From G963665495 sp963665495 (GTDB taxonomy: Bacteria; Desulfobacterota; Desulfovibrionia; Desulfovibrionales; Desulfovibrionaceae): a DNA stretch of 64,000 nt. The DNA lies in NCBI GenBank assembly GCA_963665495.1, contig OY762289.1:4092001-4156000 (forward strand), read 5' to 3'. Every line of letters begins with the position of its first letter. The stretch's first letter is position 1. Below are positions 1 through 7,729 of the stretch, in pieces. A program made the translations under genes and the position numbers. The notes under the pieces were generated by a model. That model saw only the letters and a list, made by a program, of their open reading frames with translations, had not been told where the DNA came from and did not search any database.

Positions 1-1
1 G

Positions 2-241
2 GGTCTGTTGCGTCCCATCACAATCTGGCCTTTTCCTGAAAAGGGTTTCGCCGAGGTCAATCCGGATGTCCGCGCGTACCTGTCGGTAGAGCTTTGCGCC
101 TTACCCAAGCTGCAGGAGGACGTCAAACTCGCCACCGGCATGAAGGTTCCGGTAGGTCATTTTCTGGGTGGTGCGCATATCCCGTCGTCGCAAACCATTG
201 TAGACGCGGCTGTAAAGCTTTTAACAGGGCAAGGGGCGTAG
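2..241 (+). CDS. 2-oxoacid:ferredoxin oxidoreductase alpha subunit, C-terminal part
   Basis: Only the last 79 codons are inside the window; the reading frame is open through the left edge. The peptide (RPITIWPFPEK, then PDVRAYLSVELC) matches the C-terminal region of the alpha subunit of the pyruvate/2-oxoisovalerate/2-oxoglutarate ferredoxin oxidoreductase family, where this part helps hold the subunit interface. The beta subunit starts 3 bp downstream and the gamma subunit follows, so this is one cytoplasmic complex oxidising a 2-oxo acid plus CoA to acyl-CoA, CO2 and reduced ferredoxin. Substrate cannot be told from this fragment. Family assignment rests mainly on context. Confidence 0.8.
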   Translation, partial: GLLRPITIWPFPEKGFAEVNPDVRAYLSVELCALPKLQEDVKLATGMKVPVGHFLGGAHIPSSQTIVDAAVKLLTGQGA

Positions 242-243
242 AA

Positions 244-987
244 ATGGCTGAAAAAAGAATACCCGGCCTGCTGGTCGAAAATAACAAATTCTGCCCTGGA
301 TGCGGGCACGGTATAATCAACAGAGTTCTGGCCGAGGTTCTGGAAGAGATGGAACTGGCCGACATGGCCATCGGCAGTCTCGCCGTGGGCTGTGCCTGCC
401 TGATGATAGACACGTTCGGCGTGGACTGGGTTCAGGCCCCGCACGGCCGCGCGGCCGCCCTGGCCACGGGCATCAAACGCGTTCGTCCGGAAAATTTCGT
501 TTTCACCTACCAGGGAGACGGAGATTCGTTGGCTATCGGCTTTTCCGAGACCATGTACGCGGCTTTTCGCAATGAAAATATCACCGCCATCATTGTCAAC
601 AACGGTATTTTCGGCATGACCGGAGGCCAGATGGCCCCCACTTCGCTCCCGGAGCAGCGGACAACCACCTCACCCAGGGGAAGAAACACCGAACTCACGG
701 GCCAACCGCTCAACATCGTCAACCAGATGAAGGATCTGCCCATAGGCTACCTGGCGCGGGGGTGCGTGGCATCTCCCAGGGAGATCATCCGGCTCAAGAA
801 ATATGTCAAAGAAGCCGTCAATACGCAGTTGCGCCATGGTGGCTATTCCCTGGTGGAAGTTCTTTCGCCTTGTCCCACGAACTGGAAAATGGACATGAAA
901 AAGGCGCTCGATCACATTCAGGAGGATGTAAAGCCGTTTTATCCCACAGGAGAATTCATCAAAGCAGGAGTGAAAGTCGATGCTTAG
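244..987 (+). CDS. 2-oxoacid:ferredoxin oxidoreductase beta subunit (TPP-binding)
   Basis: 247 residues, the usual length of a KorB/VorA-type beta subunit. The family motif CPGCGHG lies at residues 17-23. The TPP/Mg motif GDGD is at 91-94 and is followed by NNGIFGMTGG from 119, the second part of the cofactor site. ATG 244 is preferred to the longer open frame because it is preceded by AGGGGCG at a good distance and follows the alpha stop by 2 bp. The gamma gene overlaps its end by 8 bp. This subunit carries the thiamine diphosphate and decarboxylates the 2-oxo acid. The CPGCGHGI form is typical of 2-oxoglutarate/2-oxoisovalerate enzymes, but the substrate is not settled. Confidence 0.92.
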   Translation: MAEKRIPGLLVENNKFCPGCGHGIINRVLAEVLEEMELADMAIGSLAVGCACLMIDTFGVDWVQAPHGRAAALATGIKRVRPENFVFTYQGDGDSLAIGFSETMYAAFRNENITAIIVNNGIFGMTGGQMAPTSLPEQRTTTSPRGRNTELTGQPLNIVNQMKDLPIGYLARGCVASPREIIRLKKYVKEAVNTQLRHGGYSLVEVLSPCPTNWKMDMKKALDHIQEDVKPFYPTGEFIKAGVKVDA

Positions 988-1513
988 TGTCATTTTCGGC
1001 GGGTTCGGCGGACAGGGGGTGCTGACTGCAGGACAGGTTCTGGCCAGTGTCTGCATGGACAGAGGCAAAAAAGTCACCTGGGTTCCGGCATACGGATCGG
1101 AAATGCGCGGCGGAACAGCCAGTTGCCGGTTGCGGATTTCCGATGAGGAGATACTCAATCCCTTTTTCGACAAGGCCGATGTGTTGATTGCCATGAATCA
1201 GGATTCCGCGGACAGCATGCAGAACATGGTGGTGGAAAACGGCTTTGTCATCGCCAATACCACACTGGTTGCAAGCGATTCCCTGCGCAGTGATCTGAAA
1301 CGGGTGGAAGTCCAGGCCACGCAGCTTTCCAAGGATCTGAACAATCCGCGGGGCGCGAACATCGCCATGCTTGGGGCCACCATAGCGGCCACGGGAATCA
1401 TTGGCGTGGAAGACTTCGCCGACGGCATAGACGCCTATTTTGCGGCCAAGGGACGCAATAACCCGCTCAACCGCGCCTGCTTCCTGCAAGGTGCAGAAGC
1501 CGCCAAGGACTAG
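980..1513 (+). CDS. 2-oxoacid:ferredoxin oxidoreductase gamma subunit
   Basis: 177 residues matching the gamma domain: GGFGGQGVLTAG at residues 6-17 and PAYGSEMRGGTASC near 35-48, both classic for the subunit thought to bind the CoA-linked part of the reaction. ATG 980 overlaps the end of the beta gene by 8 bp, so translation is probably coupled. The ADP-forming acyl-CoA synthetase starts 3 bp downstream. That supports a pathway in which the acyl-CoA made here is cleaved directly to the free acid with ATP formation. No separate ferredoxin-like delta subunit is seen on this side; it may lie left of the window. Confidence 0.93.
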   Translation: MLSVIFGGFGGQGVLTAGQVLASVCMDRGKKVTWVPAYGSEMRGGTASCRLRISDEEILNPFFDKADVLIAMNQDSADSMQNMVVENGFVIANTTLVASDSLRSDLKRVEVQATQLSKDLNNPRGANIAMLGATIAATGIIGVEDFADGIDAYFAAKGRNNPLNRACFLQGAEAAKD

Positions 1514-1516
1514 GAC

Positions 1517-3613
1517 ATGGACTTGAAGAAACTGTTGTCTCCCAAGACAATGGCCATTGTGGGCGCCAGTGAAAAGGAAGGCTTCGGCGGGGATACCTGC
1601 CGCAACGTGCTCTACTATTCCAGCGGACAGGGTGTGTACTTCGTCAATCCCAAGCGGGATGAAGTTTTTGGCCGTAAGTGCTGGCCGTCGTTAACGGACT
1701 TGCCCGAGCCCATCGACCTGGTGGTGATCTGCACCCCCCGCAAGACCGTGGAAACGCTGCTGCTTGAGGCGCATGCCAAGGGCGCTGGCGCTGCCGTCGT
1801 CTATGCCAGCGGGTATTCCGAAGTGGGCACCGAAGAGGGACGCAAGGCCGAGGAAGATCTCAAGGCGCTGTGCAAAACACTGGACATGGCGCTCATGGGG
1901 CCCAATTGCGCAGGCTTCATGAATTATGCCGAGGGGGTGAGCGCCTTCGCCTTTATTTCGGAAAAGCGCGACCGTAAGGGGGCCGTGGGCATGGTTTCAC
2001 AAAGCGGCCAGCTCTGTCTATCCCTTATGGAAAGCCCGAACATGCGCTTTTCCTGCTGCATTTCTTCGGGCAACAGCAGCGTCGTGGGCATGGAAGATTA
2101 CCTGGACTACCTGATAGACGATGCCAATACCAAGGTGGTCGGATTGTATCTCGAGGGTGTCACGCGTCCGGGGGATTTCATTGCCTGCCTGAAAAAGGCC
2201 GCATTGATGCGAAAACCCATTGTGGCGCTCAAAATGGGGCGCAGTGAAAAAGGCGGCCGGGTAGCGGCATCGCATACGGGCAGCTTGTCAGGCGCGGACC
2301 GGATCTATGATGCCCTTTTCGAACGTTTCGGCGTCATCCGGGTCGATGATCTCGAAGAGTTGCAGGCCACGGCCGCGCTGTTCGCCACCCTGCCCGAACT
2401 GCCTCAAAAGACCGGATTCGCCACAGTCAATCTATCTGGTGGAGAAACGGGCATCTGCGCGGACATGGGTGAAGCCCACGGCATTGAGTATCCGGACTTC
2501 AGCCCGGCGACCGTCTCCAGGCTGCGCGAACTGCTGCCGGATTACGCCAACCCTGCGAACCCTTTGGATGCCACGGCCACAATATCCTATGATGCGGATA
2601 CCTATTCAGCTACGCTGCAGGCCGTCATGGATGATCCCGAAGTGGGTATGGTCATTCTCGGGTATACCCTGCTGCTGCATATCGCGGATCCCGCCATCGT
2701 CTACATGGCTGAAGGCATCGAAAAGGTGGTCAGGGAGGGGCGGACCAAACCTGTTGCCATGCTGCCGTTCATGGAAAATTCGCGTAATCCTGAATACCTG
2801 GAAAAGCTGACCCGGCTCGGCGTGCCGGTTCTTCCGCCGCCGGCCTATGGGTTTCGCGCCCTCAGCCACCTTAAACGGTTCATTCAATACGATCCAGCCT
2901 CGCATACCCTGGAGGTTGCCATTCCCAGGACCCCGGCCAAGGGCCATCGTTGTACCTTGTCCGAATTCGAGAGTATGCGGCTTCTTGCAACCTATGGGAT
3001 CCCCCTGCCCAAGGGGGGCATTGCCACTACCCCGGACGAGGCCGTTGTCCAGGCAGAGGCCTGCGGTTATCCTGTTGCGCTCAAGATCGCTTCCGCCGAC
3101 ATTGCCCATAAATCAGACATGGGGGGCGTCGAGCTAGGCTTGCGGGACTCGGTGGCTGTTCGCGTCGCCTTTGACCAGATCATGCACAACGCGCGTACCA
3201 AGGCTCCGGATGCAGCATTGGACGGGGTATTCGTGCAGCGGATGCTGGAACCCGGCCTGGAAGTGATCATCGGGGTCACCACGGATCCGCAGTTCGGCCC
3301 CTGCGTGCTGTGCGGCCTGGGTGGCGTATTTGTAGAAATATTCAAGGACGTGGCTCTGCTGCCTGCGCCCGTATCCCGGGATGAGGCACGGAGCATGCTC
3401 GAAAGGCTCAAGTCCGCAAAGTTGTTCTTCGGCTACAGGGGCGGCAAAGCTCTGGATATGGAAGCTCTGGCGGATCTGGTTGCACGGGTGTCCGAGTTTG
3501 CCGCAACGCACGCGGAATCTCTGGAGGAATTGGATCTCAACCCCGTGTTTGTCTACGAAAAAGGAAAAGGGGTTTGCGCTGCCGACGCGCTGCTCGTCCT
3601 TTCCAGAGAATAA
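1517..3613 (+). CDS. acetate/acyl-CoA ligase (ADP-forming), fused alpha-beta
   Basis: 698 residues, the length of a single-chain ADP-forming acyl-CoA synthetase. An N-terminal CoA-binding Rossmann domain begins MAIVGASE (12-19). The succinyl-CoA-ligase-like middle contains GPNCAGF (128-134) and the phosphohistidine loop ASHTGS with His253. The last 220 or so residues are an ATP-grasp domain (KIASADIAHKSDMGGV). It converts acyl-CoA + ADP + Pi to acid + CoA + ATP in the cytoplasm. It sits 3 bp after the oxidoreductase gamma gene, so substrate-level phosphorylation from a 2-oxo acid is the natural reading. The acyl specificity cannot be read from sequence. Confidence 0.93.
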   Translation: MDLKKLLSPKTMAIVGASEKEGFGGDTCRNVLYYSSGQGVYFVNPKRDEVFGRKCWPSLTDLPEPIDLVVICTPRKTVETLLLEAHAKGAGAAVVYASGYSEVGTEEGRKAEEDLKALCKTLDMALMGPNCAGFMNYAEGVSAFAFISEKRDRKGAVGMVSQSGQLCLSLMESPNMRFSCCISSGNSSVVGMEDYLDYLIDDANTKVVGLYLEGVTRPGDFIACLKKAALMRKPIVALKMGRSEKGGRVAASHTGSLSGADRIYDALFERFGVIRVDDLEELQATAALFATLPELPQKTGFATVNLSGGETGICADMGEAHGIEYPDFSPATVSRLRELLPDYANPANPLDATATISYDADTYSATLQAVMDDPEVGMVILGYTLLLHIADPAIVYMAEGIEKVVREGRTKPVAMLPFMENSRNPEYLEKLTRLGVPVLPPPAYGFRALSHLKRFIQYDPASHTLEVAIPRTPAKGHRCTLSEFESMRLLATYGIPLPKGGIATTPDEAVVQAEACGYPVALKIASADIAHKSDMGGVELGLRDSVAVRVAFDQIMHNARTKAPDAALDGVFVQRMLEPGLEVIIGVTTDPQFGPCVLCGLGGVFVEIFKDVALLPAPVSRDEARSMLERLKSAKLFFGYRGGKALDMEALADLVARVSEFAATHAESLEELDLNPVFVYEKGKGVCAADALLVLSRE

Positions 3614-3639
3614 TCCGTACGGAGATTATTGTGTTTGCC

Positions 3640-3672
3640 GGGTGTGCCTGACGCTTAAGGGGGCACACCCTT
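3640..3672 (+). terminator. hairpin between acyl-CoA synthetase and symporter genes
   Basis: Nine-base arms GGGTGTGCC and GGCACACCC enclose a 13-base loop, 27 bp after the acyl-CoA synthetase stop. The sequence after it (TTCAAAAATA) is not a strong U-tract, so it may be a leaky terminator or an mRNA-end stabiliser that lowers symporter expression relative to the enzymes. Confidence 0.45.
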
Positions 3673-3741
3673 CAAAAATAGATATAAACGGACGCGCCGA
3701 ACGGCTTGCCCTCAAGACGATTCTTATCACAGGAGTCCGTG

Positions 3742-5169
3742 ATGCATTTGGCTGATTATTGCGTATTGGTGGTGTATTTTTTGAGCCTGCTGGTCATAGG
3801 ATTTTATGCGAACCGGAAGCAGAAAAGCGCGGAAGAGTATTATGTAGGCGGAAGAAAACTCGGAAGTTTTTCCTTGATGGCGCTCTGGCTGTCCTCCTGG
3901 GTCGGCGGGGCGTCCATTATGGGGAGCGCGGAAAAATCCTTCAGTATGGGGATTTCTTTTCTCTGGTATCCGTTGAGCATGTTTCTGGGCTGCGTTCTGT
4001 TTGGGCTGACGTTCGCCGGTCGCATCAAAAGGTTGGGCGACAAGCACCGGCACATCACCTACCCGGATCTTATCGAAGAGCGTTACGACAGCCGTTCGCG
4101 CATTGTCTGCACCATCACCACCGTTCTGGCCTACATTGGTTACACGGCCAGTCAACTTGTGGGCGCCTCACATATCATCAACTCCATCACTGGATTGAGC
4201 CTTGGCATGTCCTTTGTGGTGGCCACGGCCGTGACCATCCTCTACACCTCCATCGGCGGTTTTTTTGCTGTGGAAAAAACCGACTGGTTTCAGGCCCTGC
4301 TGCTGATGTTCGGCATGGTGGCCATTGCCGTGCCTTTCACCTACAGCTCCATGGGCGGAATCAGCAGGATCGTTCATGAATTGCCTCCCTCCTACTTCGA
4401 CCTCGGCACCTGGGGCTGGGGGACCATAGCCGCCATGTTCATGAGTATGGTCCTGACCTTTTTCACCTCCATGGACGGATATACCCGGTGCTACGCGGCC
4501 AAATCCGAAAAGAGCGCCCGCAACGGAACGCTTATGGCTTCGTTTTTGATTCTGATCATCTGCGGTTCCATCTGTTTCATTGGCATGAGCTCCAAAGTGC
4601 TTTATCCCGATGCCACGGGCGGAACGGCCGCTTTCGTCACCCTGATTCTGGATCTGTTCCCCACCGGTCTCAAAGGACTGCTCCTCGTGGCCCTGCTTTC
4701 CGCCATCATGTCCACTGCCGATACCTGCATACTCTGCGCTTCGGCCAATTTGACCCGCGACATCTACCAGCGCTACATCAACCCCGAAGCTCCGCAAAAG
4801 AAAGTCCTGCGCCTGAGCGTTCTCAGTTCTTTCGTAGTCGGCATTCTAGGGGCCTGCATTGGTTGGTATTCGAAGGACATCCTGGCACTGCTTCTGATGA
4901 CTTTCACCATCAATTCCGCGGGATTATTTATCCCGACCCTGGGGGTTTTCCTTTGGAAACGGGCGGCGGCCAGTGCCGCGTTCTGGAGCATGACCCTCTC
5001 TCTGATCACTGTGGTGGTCTGGTATCTGGGGCAGAGCATCTGGCCGGATGCCACCTTGCTGGCCATGGATCCTGTCTGGCCCGGTTTGCTTGTTTCACTG
5101 GGAACTTTTTCCTCGCTCTCCTACAAGGACAGCAAGGTTGCCACCTCAGACGTTGTGTCTCCTGTCTGA
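3742..5169 (+). CDS. sodium:solute symporter family transporter
   Basis: 475 residues with about 12-13 hydrophobic spans. N-terminal LVVYFLSLLVIGFYANRK and the segment EEYYVGGRKLGSFSLMALWLSSWVGGASIMG are typical of the SSS (sodium:solute symporter) family, as in PutP and pyruvate/acetate transporters. An open frame runs from TTG 3706, but ATG 3742 has AGGAG seven bases upstream and starts just before the first helix. It lies downstream of a 2-oxo acid oxidation/ATP-forming gene set. Uptake of a carboxylate or 2-oxo acid feeding that pathway is likely, but this is inference from position. Confidence 0.9.
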   Translation: MHLADYCVLVVYFLSLLVIGFYANRKQKSAEEYYVGGRKLGSFSLMALWLSSWVGGASIMGSAEKSFSMGISFLWYPLSMFLGCVLFGLTFAGRIKRLGDKHRHITYPDLIEERYDSRSRIVCTITTVLAYIGYTASQLVGASHIINSITGLSLGMSFVVATAVTILYTSIGGFFAVEKTDWFQALLLMFGMVAIAVPFTYSSMGGISRIVHELPPSYFDLGTWGWGTIAAMFMSMVLTFFTSMDGYTRCYAAKSEKSARNGTLMASFLILIICGSICFIGMSSKVLYPDATGGTAAFVTLILDLFPTGLKGLLLVALLSAIMSTADTCILCASANLTRDIYQRYINPEAPQKKVLRLSVLSSFVVGILGACIGWYSKDILALLLMTFTINSAGLFIPTLGVFLWKRAAASAAFWSMTLSLITVVVWYLGQSIWPDATLLAMDPVWPGLLVSLGTFSSLSYKDSKVATSDVVSPV

Positions 5170-5192
5170 GACAAAAAGAGGACGTAGTGCGT

Positions 5193-5513
5193 ATGCATTG
5201 GATCATGCTGTACCTGGCCATAGCCTTCGAACTCATGGGCACTTTGAGTATGAAAATTTCCCATGGGTTCGCCAAAACTCTGCCTAGCGTGTTGATATTT
5301 GTTTTTTACGGCCTGTCATTCGCCTGCATGACAGTGGCCATGAAATCAATCGATCTTTCCATTGCATACGCAGTGTGGTGCGGCGTGGGAATTCTCGGCA
5401 TCACCGTGATCTCCATCCTGCTGTTCGATGAAGTGCTCACTCTTCCAAAGTTCCTGTATCTGTTCTGCATTTTCGTGGGCGTCATCGGCCTCAACCTGTC
5501 TGGCAGACATTGA
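5193..5513 (+). CDS. small multidrug resistance (SMR) family transporter
   Basis: 106 residues and four transmembrane helices, the standard SMR size. Glu13 in the first helix (AIAFELMGT) matches the essential EmrE Glu14, and AYAVWCGVGILG matches the conserved helix-3 motif. It would work as a dual-topology dimer in the inner membrane, exchanging protons for cationic drugs or related amines. ATG 5193 is chosen; GTG 5187, two codons upstream, is possible, as AGAGGAC just before it could serve either. It follows the symporter by 23 bp and may be co-transcribed. Confidence 0.88.
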   Translation: MHWIMLYLAIAFELMGTLSMKISHGFAKTLPSVLIFVFYGLSFACMTVAMKSIDLSIAYAVWCGVGILGITVISILLFDEVLTLPKFLYLFCIFVGVIGLNLSGRH

Positions 5514-5752
5514 TGCAGCCCTGAGCTTCCTTGCGTATGATGCCGACAAGTGGGATCATACCGCATTCCCGGCAACTCCAAAGCACTTTGCCCTTACGTT
5601 CGAGTCACATTCCTCGGGATTATCCCTATGCATTATTGCATTTTCGAATTCGAATTGATCTTTCACGGGGCTATCCTCCTAATTCTAAACAAGTTACAAC
5701 TCAAACCCATCATCCCTCCCCCAACTCTTTGACATCCGCATCAACCGAAAAC

Positions 5753-5968
5753 CTATCTCACTTTCTCCAAAATAGCGTTCAAACGCTGCAATAGCGGCTC
5801 CAAGCTTTTGTAGAATTCGTTGAGCTGCCGTATTTCGGTGGTGTGGTTGTTCACTTTGCTGGCTAAGTTCTGGATTGCCTGGTCCTGCTGGGTTTGTTTG
5901 GCGCGTATCTCCTGATCCAATTTTTCCAGGCCGTGCAATACGTGGCGTTCGAGTTCGGTCTTGCTCAT
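5753..5968 (-). CDS. MbeD/MobD-like mobilization protein
   Basis: 71 residues, helical and probably coiled coil. The start MSKTELERHVLHGLEKL followed by long polar helices resembles the MbeD/MobD family found at the end of ColE1-type mobilization operons. The start is 3 bp after the stop of the upstream MbeB-like gene, and AGGAG precedes ATG 5968. In ColE1 MbeD contributes to entry exclusion or mobilization; its role here is inferred from family and order. Assigned more by position than by a diagnostic motif. Confidence 0.65.
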   Translation of the reverse strand: MSKTELERHVLHGLEKLDQEIRAKQTQQDQAIQNLASKVNNHTTEIRQLNEFYKSLEPLLQRLNAILEKVR

Positions 5969-5971
5969 GGT

Positions 5972-6490
5972 TTACTCCTCCAGCTTGAGGGCTGTCCTTT
6001 TTTTGAAGGTCCAGTCGGTTTTGACGGTCATGCCCTTGGGTAGCAGGATGAACCGGCCCGAGTCCCGTTCCAACAATTCGAGGCCCCAGGTTTGTTCCTG
6101 GAGTATTTTTATGCTGGCTTGCAAGCGTTCTTGCTGGGTTTCCAGGTCGCTGACCCGATTGCTCATTACCTTGGTCAGGCCCCATGCGCCGATGGTTATG
6201 CCCAGCACCAGGGAAAAGCCGAGCATGGCTGTATGAAAGCAGCTCCGGGCTATGGTCTTGTTAAACAACGTATTCCTGTTTTCCAGTTCCTGAAGCTGGC
6301 CAGTAATTTTCTGATTCCAGGGCTGGAGCTGCGTATCTATAGCGTTCGCGGTTGTATCCAGCGCGCTTTGCAATGACGCATTCAAGCTCTTTTGAAAGTT
6401 CTCGAACTCTTCGCTGGTGATCTTCTCCAGAGTCTGGCGATCCTGGTCTATCTTCTCTTTGAGTTTGCTGCTCAAGTCTCCAATGCTCAT
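5972..6490 (-). CDS. MbeB/MobB-like mobilization membrane protein
   Basis: 172 residues. The N-terminus (MSIGDLSSKLKEKIDQDRQ) resembles the MbeB-type N-terminal domain. A long helix follows, then one transmembrane span (AMLGFSLVLGITIGAWGLTKV, about residues 88-108) and a coiled coil (LETQQERLQASIKILQEQ). About 230 bp of its 5' end lies inside the 3' end of the relaxase gene in another frame, as mbeB is nested in mbeA in ColE1. MbeB-type proteins tether the relaxosome to the membrane and the host transfer machinery. A Shine-Dalgarno sequence (AGGAGA) precedes the start. Confidence 0.75.
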   Translation of the reverse strand: MSIGDLSSKLKEKIDQDRQTLEKITSEEFENFQKSLNASLQSALDTTANAIDTQLQPWNQKITGQLQELENRNTLFNKTIARSCFHTAMLGFSLVLGITIGAWGLTKVMSNRVSDLETQQERLQASIKILQEQTWGLELLERDSGRFILLPKGMTVKTDWTFKKRTALKLEE

Positions 6491-7232
6491 TATAAATTTC
6501 TCCTTTCATACGGATACGGGTTCCCGAATCCGGATCAAGTACGGTCAGATAGTTCTTGCCAAGACGCGGCGTTTCCAGTCCGGCTTCATGCAGGGCGCTG
6601 ACCATTTCTGTTCTGTTGGTGACCAGCCCGGCCTCAATACGTTGGGAGACGTAAGCGTGGATGAGCTGGCGAGGATCTTCTTTGGCGTCCTCCTTGTTCG
6701 CCTTGCCCCAACGTTTCAGCCGCGCCTGGTGCAAATCCGTATGGGAAGGCTTGTAAGCGCGCGCACGCTCCGGATCGTCCGGTCTGGCCCAACCTTCGTT
6801 CCAGTTGAATAAATCGCGGAAGACATCAAAATCCTTTTGCCAGCCCGGCGGGCACGGGTTGTAGGCCTTGCCCGAATGCAGCTCCATACGGGGAATCACG
6901 AAATGCAGCTCGTGATGGTCGGCGTGCGTGTGCCGTACCCAAAGGATGTCGTATTGATCCGACTGCAGCCCGGCAAAGGCCACGGACTCGAACGAGTCCA
7001 TGAGTTCTTTTTCCTTGTCCGGCGTGACTTTGTCTCCCGGTGCGCTTGAAAGCACTCCGGCGGTAAACTTCCAAGTTCGGTCCTGCGAATCGATCAGCTC
7101 GCGGGTTGTCTCCGGATCGCCGCGAAGCACTTCTGGCGGATCTTCATCACGTCCGGGATAATCCGTACGGATGAGATAATTGACCGGGCCGCTTCCCGCC
7201 CCTTTGCCATGGGGAAAGACCTTCATGTACAT
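6261..7232 (-). CDS. MbeA-like relaxase (MOB-P5/HEN type)
   Basis: 323 residues. The N-terminus MYMKVFPHGKGAGSGPVNYLI is typical of MbeA/MobA relaxases of small mobilizable plasmids. Residues 101-110 read HTHADHHELH, which fits the HEN-type pattern H-x6-E-x-N except that the third position is His110. Relaxases of this type nick one strand at oriT and stay attached to the 5' end, to be carried through a helper conjugation channel. The MobC-like gene overlaps its start by 1 nt (TGATG), and the MbeB-like gene begins inside its 3' end. ATG 7226 is an alternative start two codons in; AAGGAG suits either. Confidence 0.85.
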   Translation of the reverse strand: MYMKVFPHGKGAGSGPVNYLIRTDYPGRDEDPPEVLRGDPETTRELIDSQDRTWKFTAGVLSSAPGDKVTPDKEKELMDSFESVAFAGLQSDQYDILWVRHTHADHHELHFVIPRMELHSGKAYNPCPPGWQKDFDVFRDLFNWNEGWARPDDPERARAYKPSHTDLHQARLKRWGKANKEDAKEDPRQLIHAYVSQRIEAGLVTNRTEMVSALHEAGLETPRLGKNYLTVLDPDSGTRIRMKGEIYNEHWRLEQQTQREDRPGSPDSGEDHQRRVRELSKELECVIAKRAGYNRERYRYAAPALESENYWPASGTGKQEYVV

Positions 7233-7525
7233 CAGGACTCCTTGCGCAACTCTTGCAGAATGGCATCGAGACGCATGATTATCTGAATCGCTTCCAGGCC
7301 GCTCTTATGGCTATTGGCCCAGCGGGCGAGTTGATTGATGTTGTTTCCGACGCGGGCGAGCATTCTGATACGTTCCTGTTCATGCGCAGTCTTTCGAATT
7401 CGGAATGTCAAAAGACGCTGCCGGATGAGATCGGCCATGGTCATTCCCGATTCGCTTGCTTTCTGCTCGAAACTCTTTTTCTCCTCTATGGAGACACGGA
7501 TTTTGATCCACTGATCGCGTCTCAT
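7232..7525 (-). CDS. MobC/MbeC-like relaxosome accessory protein
   Basis: 97 residues. The N-terminal segment WIKIRVSIEEKKSFEQKASESGMTMADLIRQRL is a ribbon-helix-helix-like DNA-binding region. It is followed by the MobC signature RVGNNINQLARWANS. MobC proteins bind beside oriT and help the relaxase melt the nick region. ATG 7525 is chosen because AGAGGTGAG lies just upstream; the open frame extends further but with an implausible sequence. First gene of the mobilization cluster; oriT is expected upstream, between 7526 and 7729. Confidence 0.85.
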   Translation of the reverse strand: MRRDQWIKIRVSIEEKKSFEQKASESGMTMADLIRQRLLTFRIRKTAHEQERIRMLARVGNNINQLARWANSHKSGLEAIQIIMRLDAILQELRKES

Positions 7526-7729
7526 GGCCTCACCTCTTTGCCGTTGACGTTGCGGGGATCCAAGGGGGGCACCCCTGGCCAGCCCCTGAGTGGGTGTACC
7601 CACGAAGGGTAGGCTGGCCTCCTAACGATTGCGGCGGACCAAAACAATGCTTTTGCGCTTGCATCGTGCTCATTTCGCCTTGCATTTTCTTGTCCGGATT
7701 GTTGGCGTATTAAACGAACAAAACGAACT
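7526..7729. other. likely oriT-containing gap upstream of mobC
   Basis: The 204-bp gap between the replication gene and the mobC-like gene is where ColE1-type modules keep oriT. A short hairpin (GGGTGTACCC region near 7591-7601) and GC-rich runs are visible, but I cannot identify a nick site. The placement is inference from module order. Confidence 0.3.
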
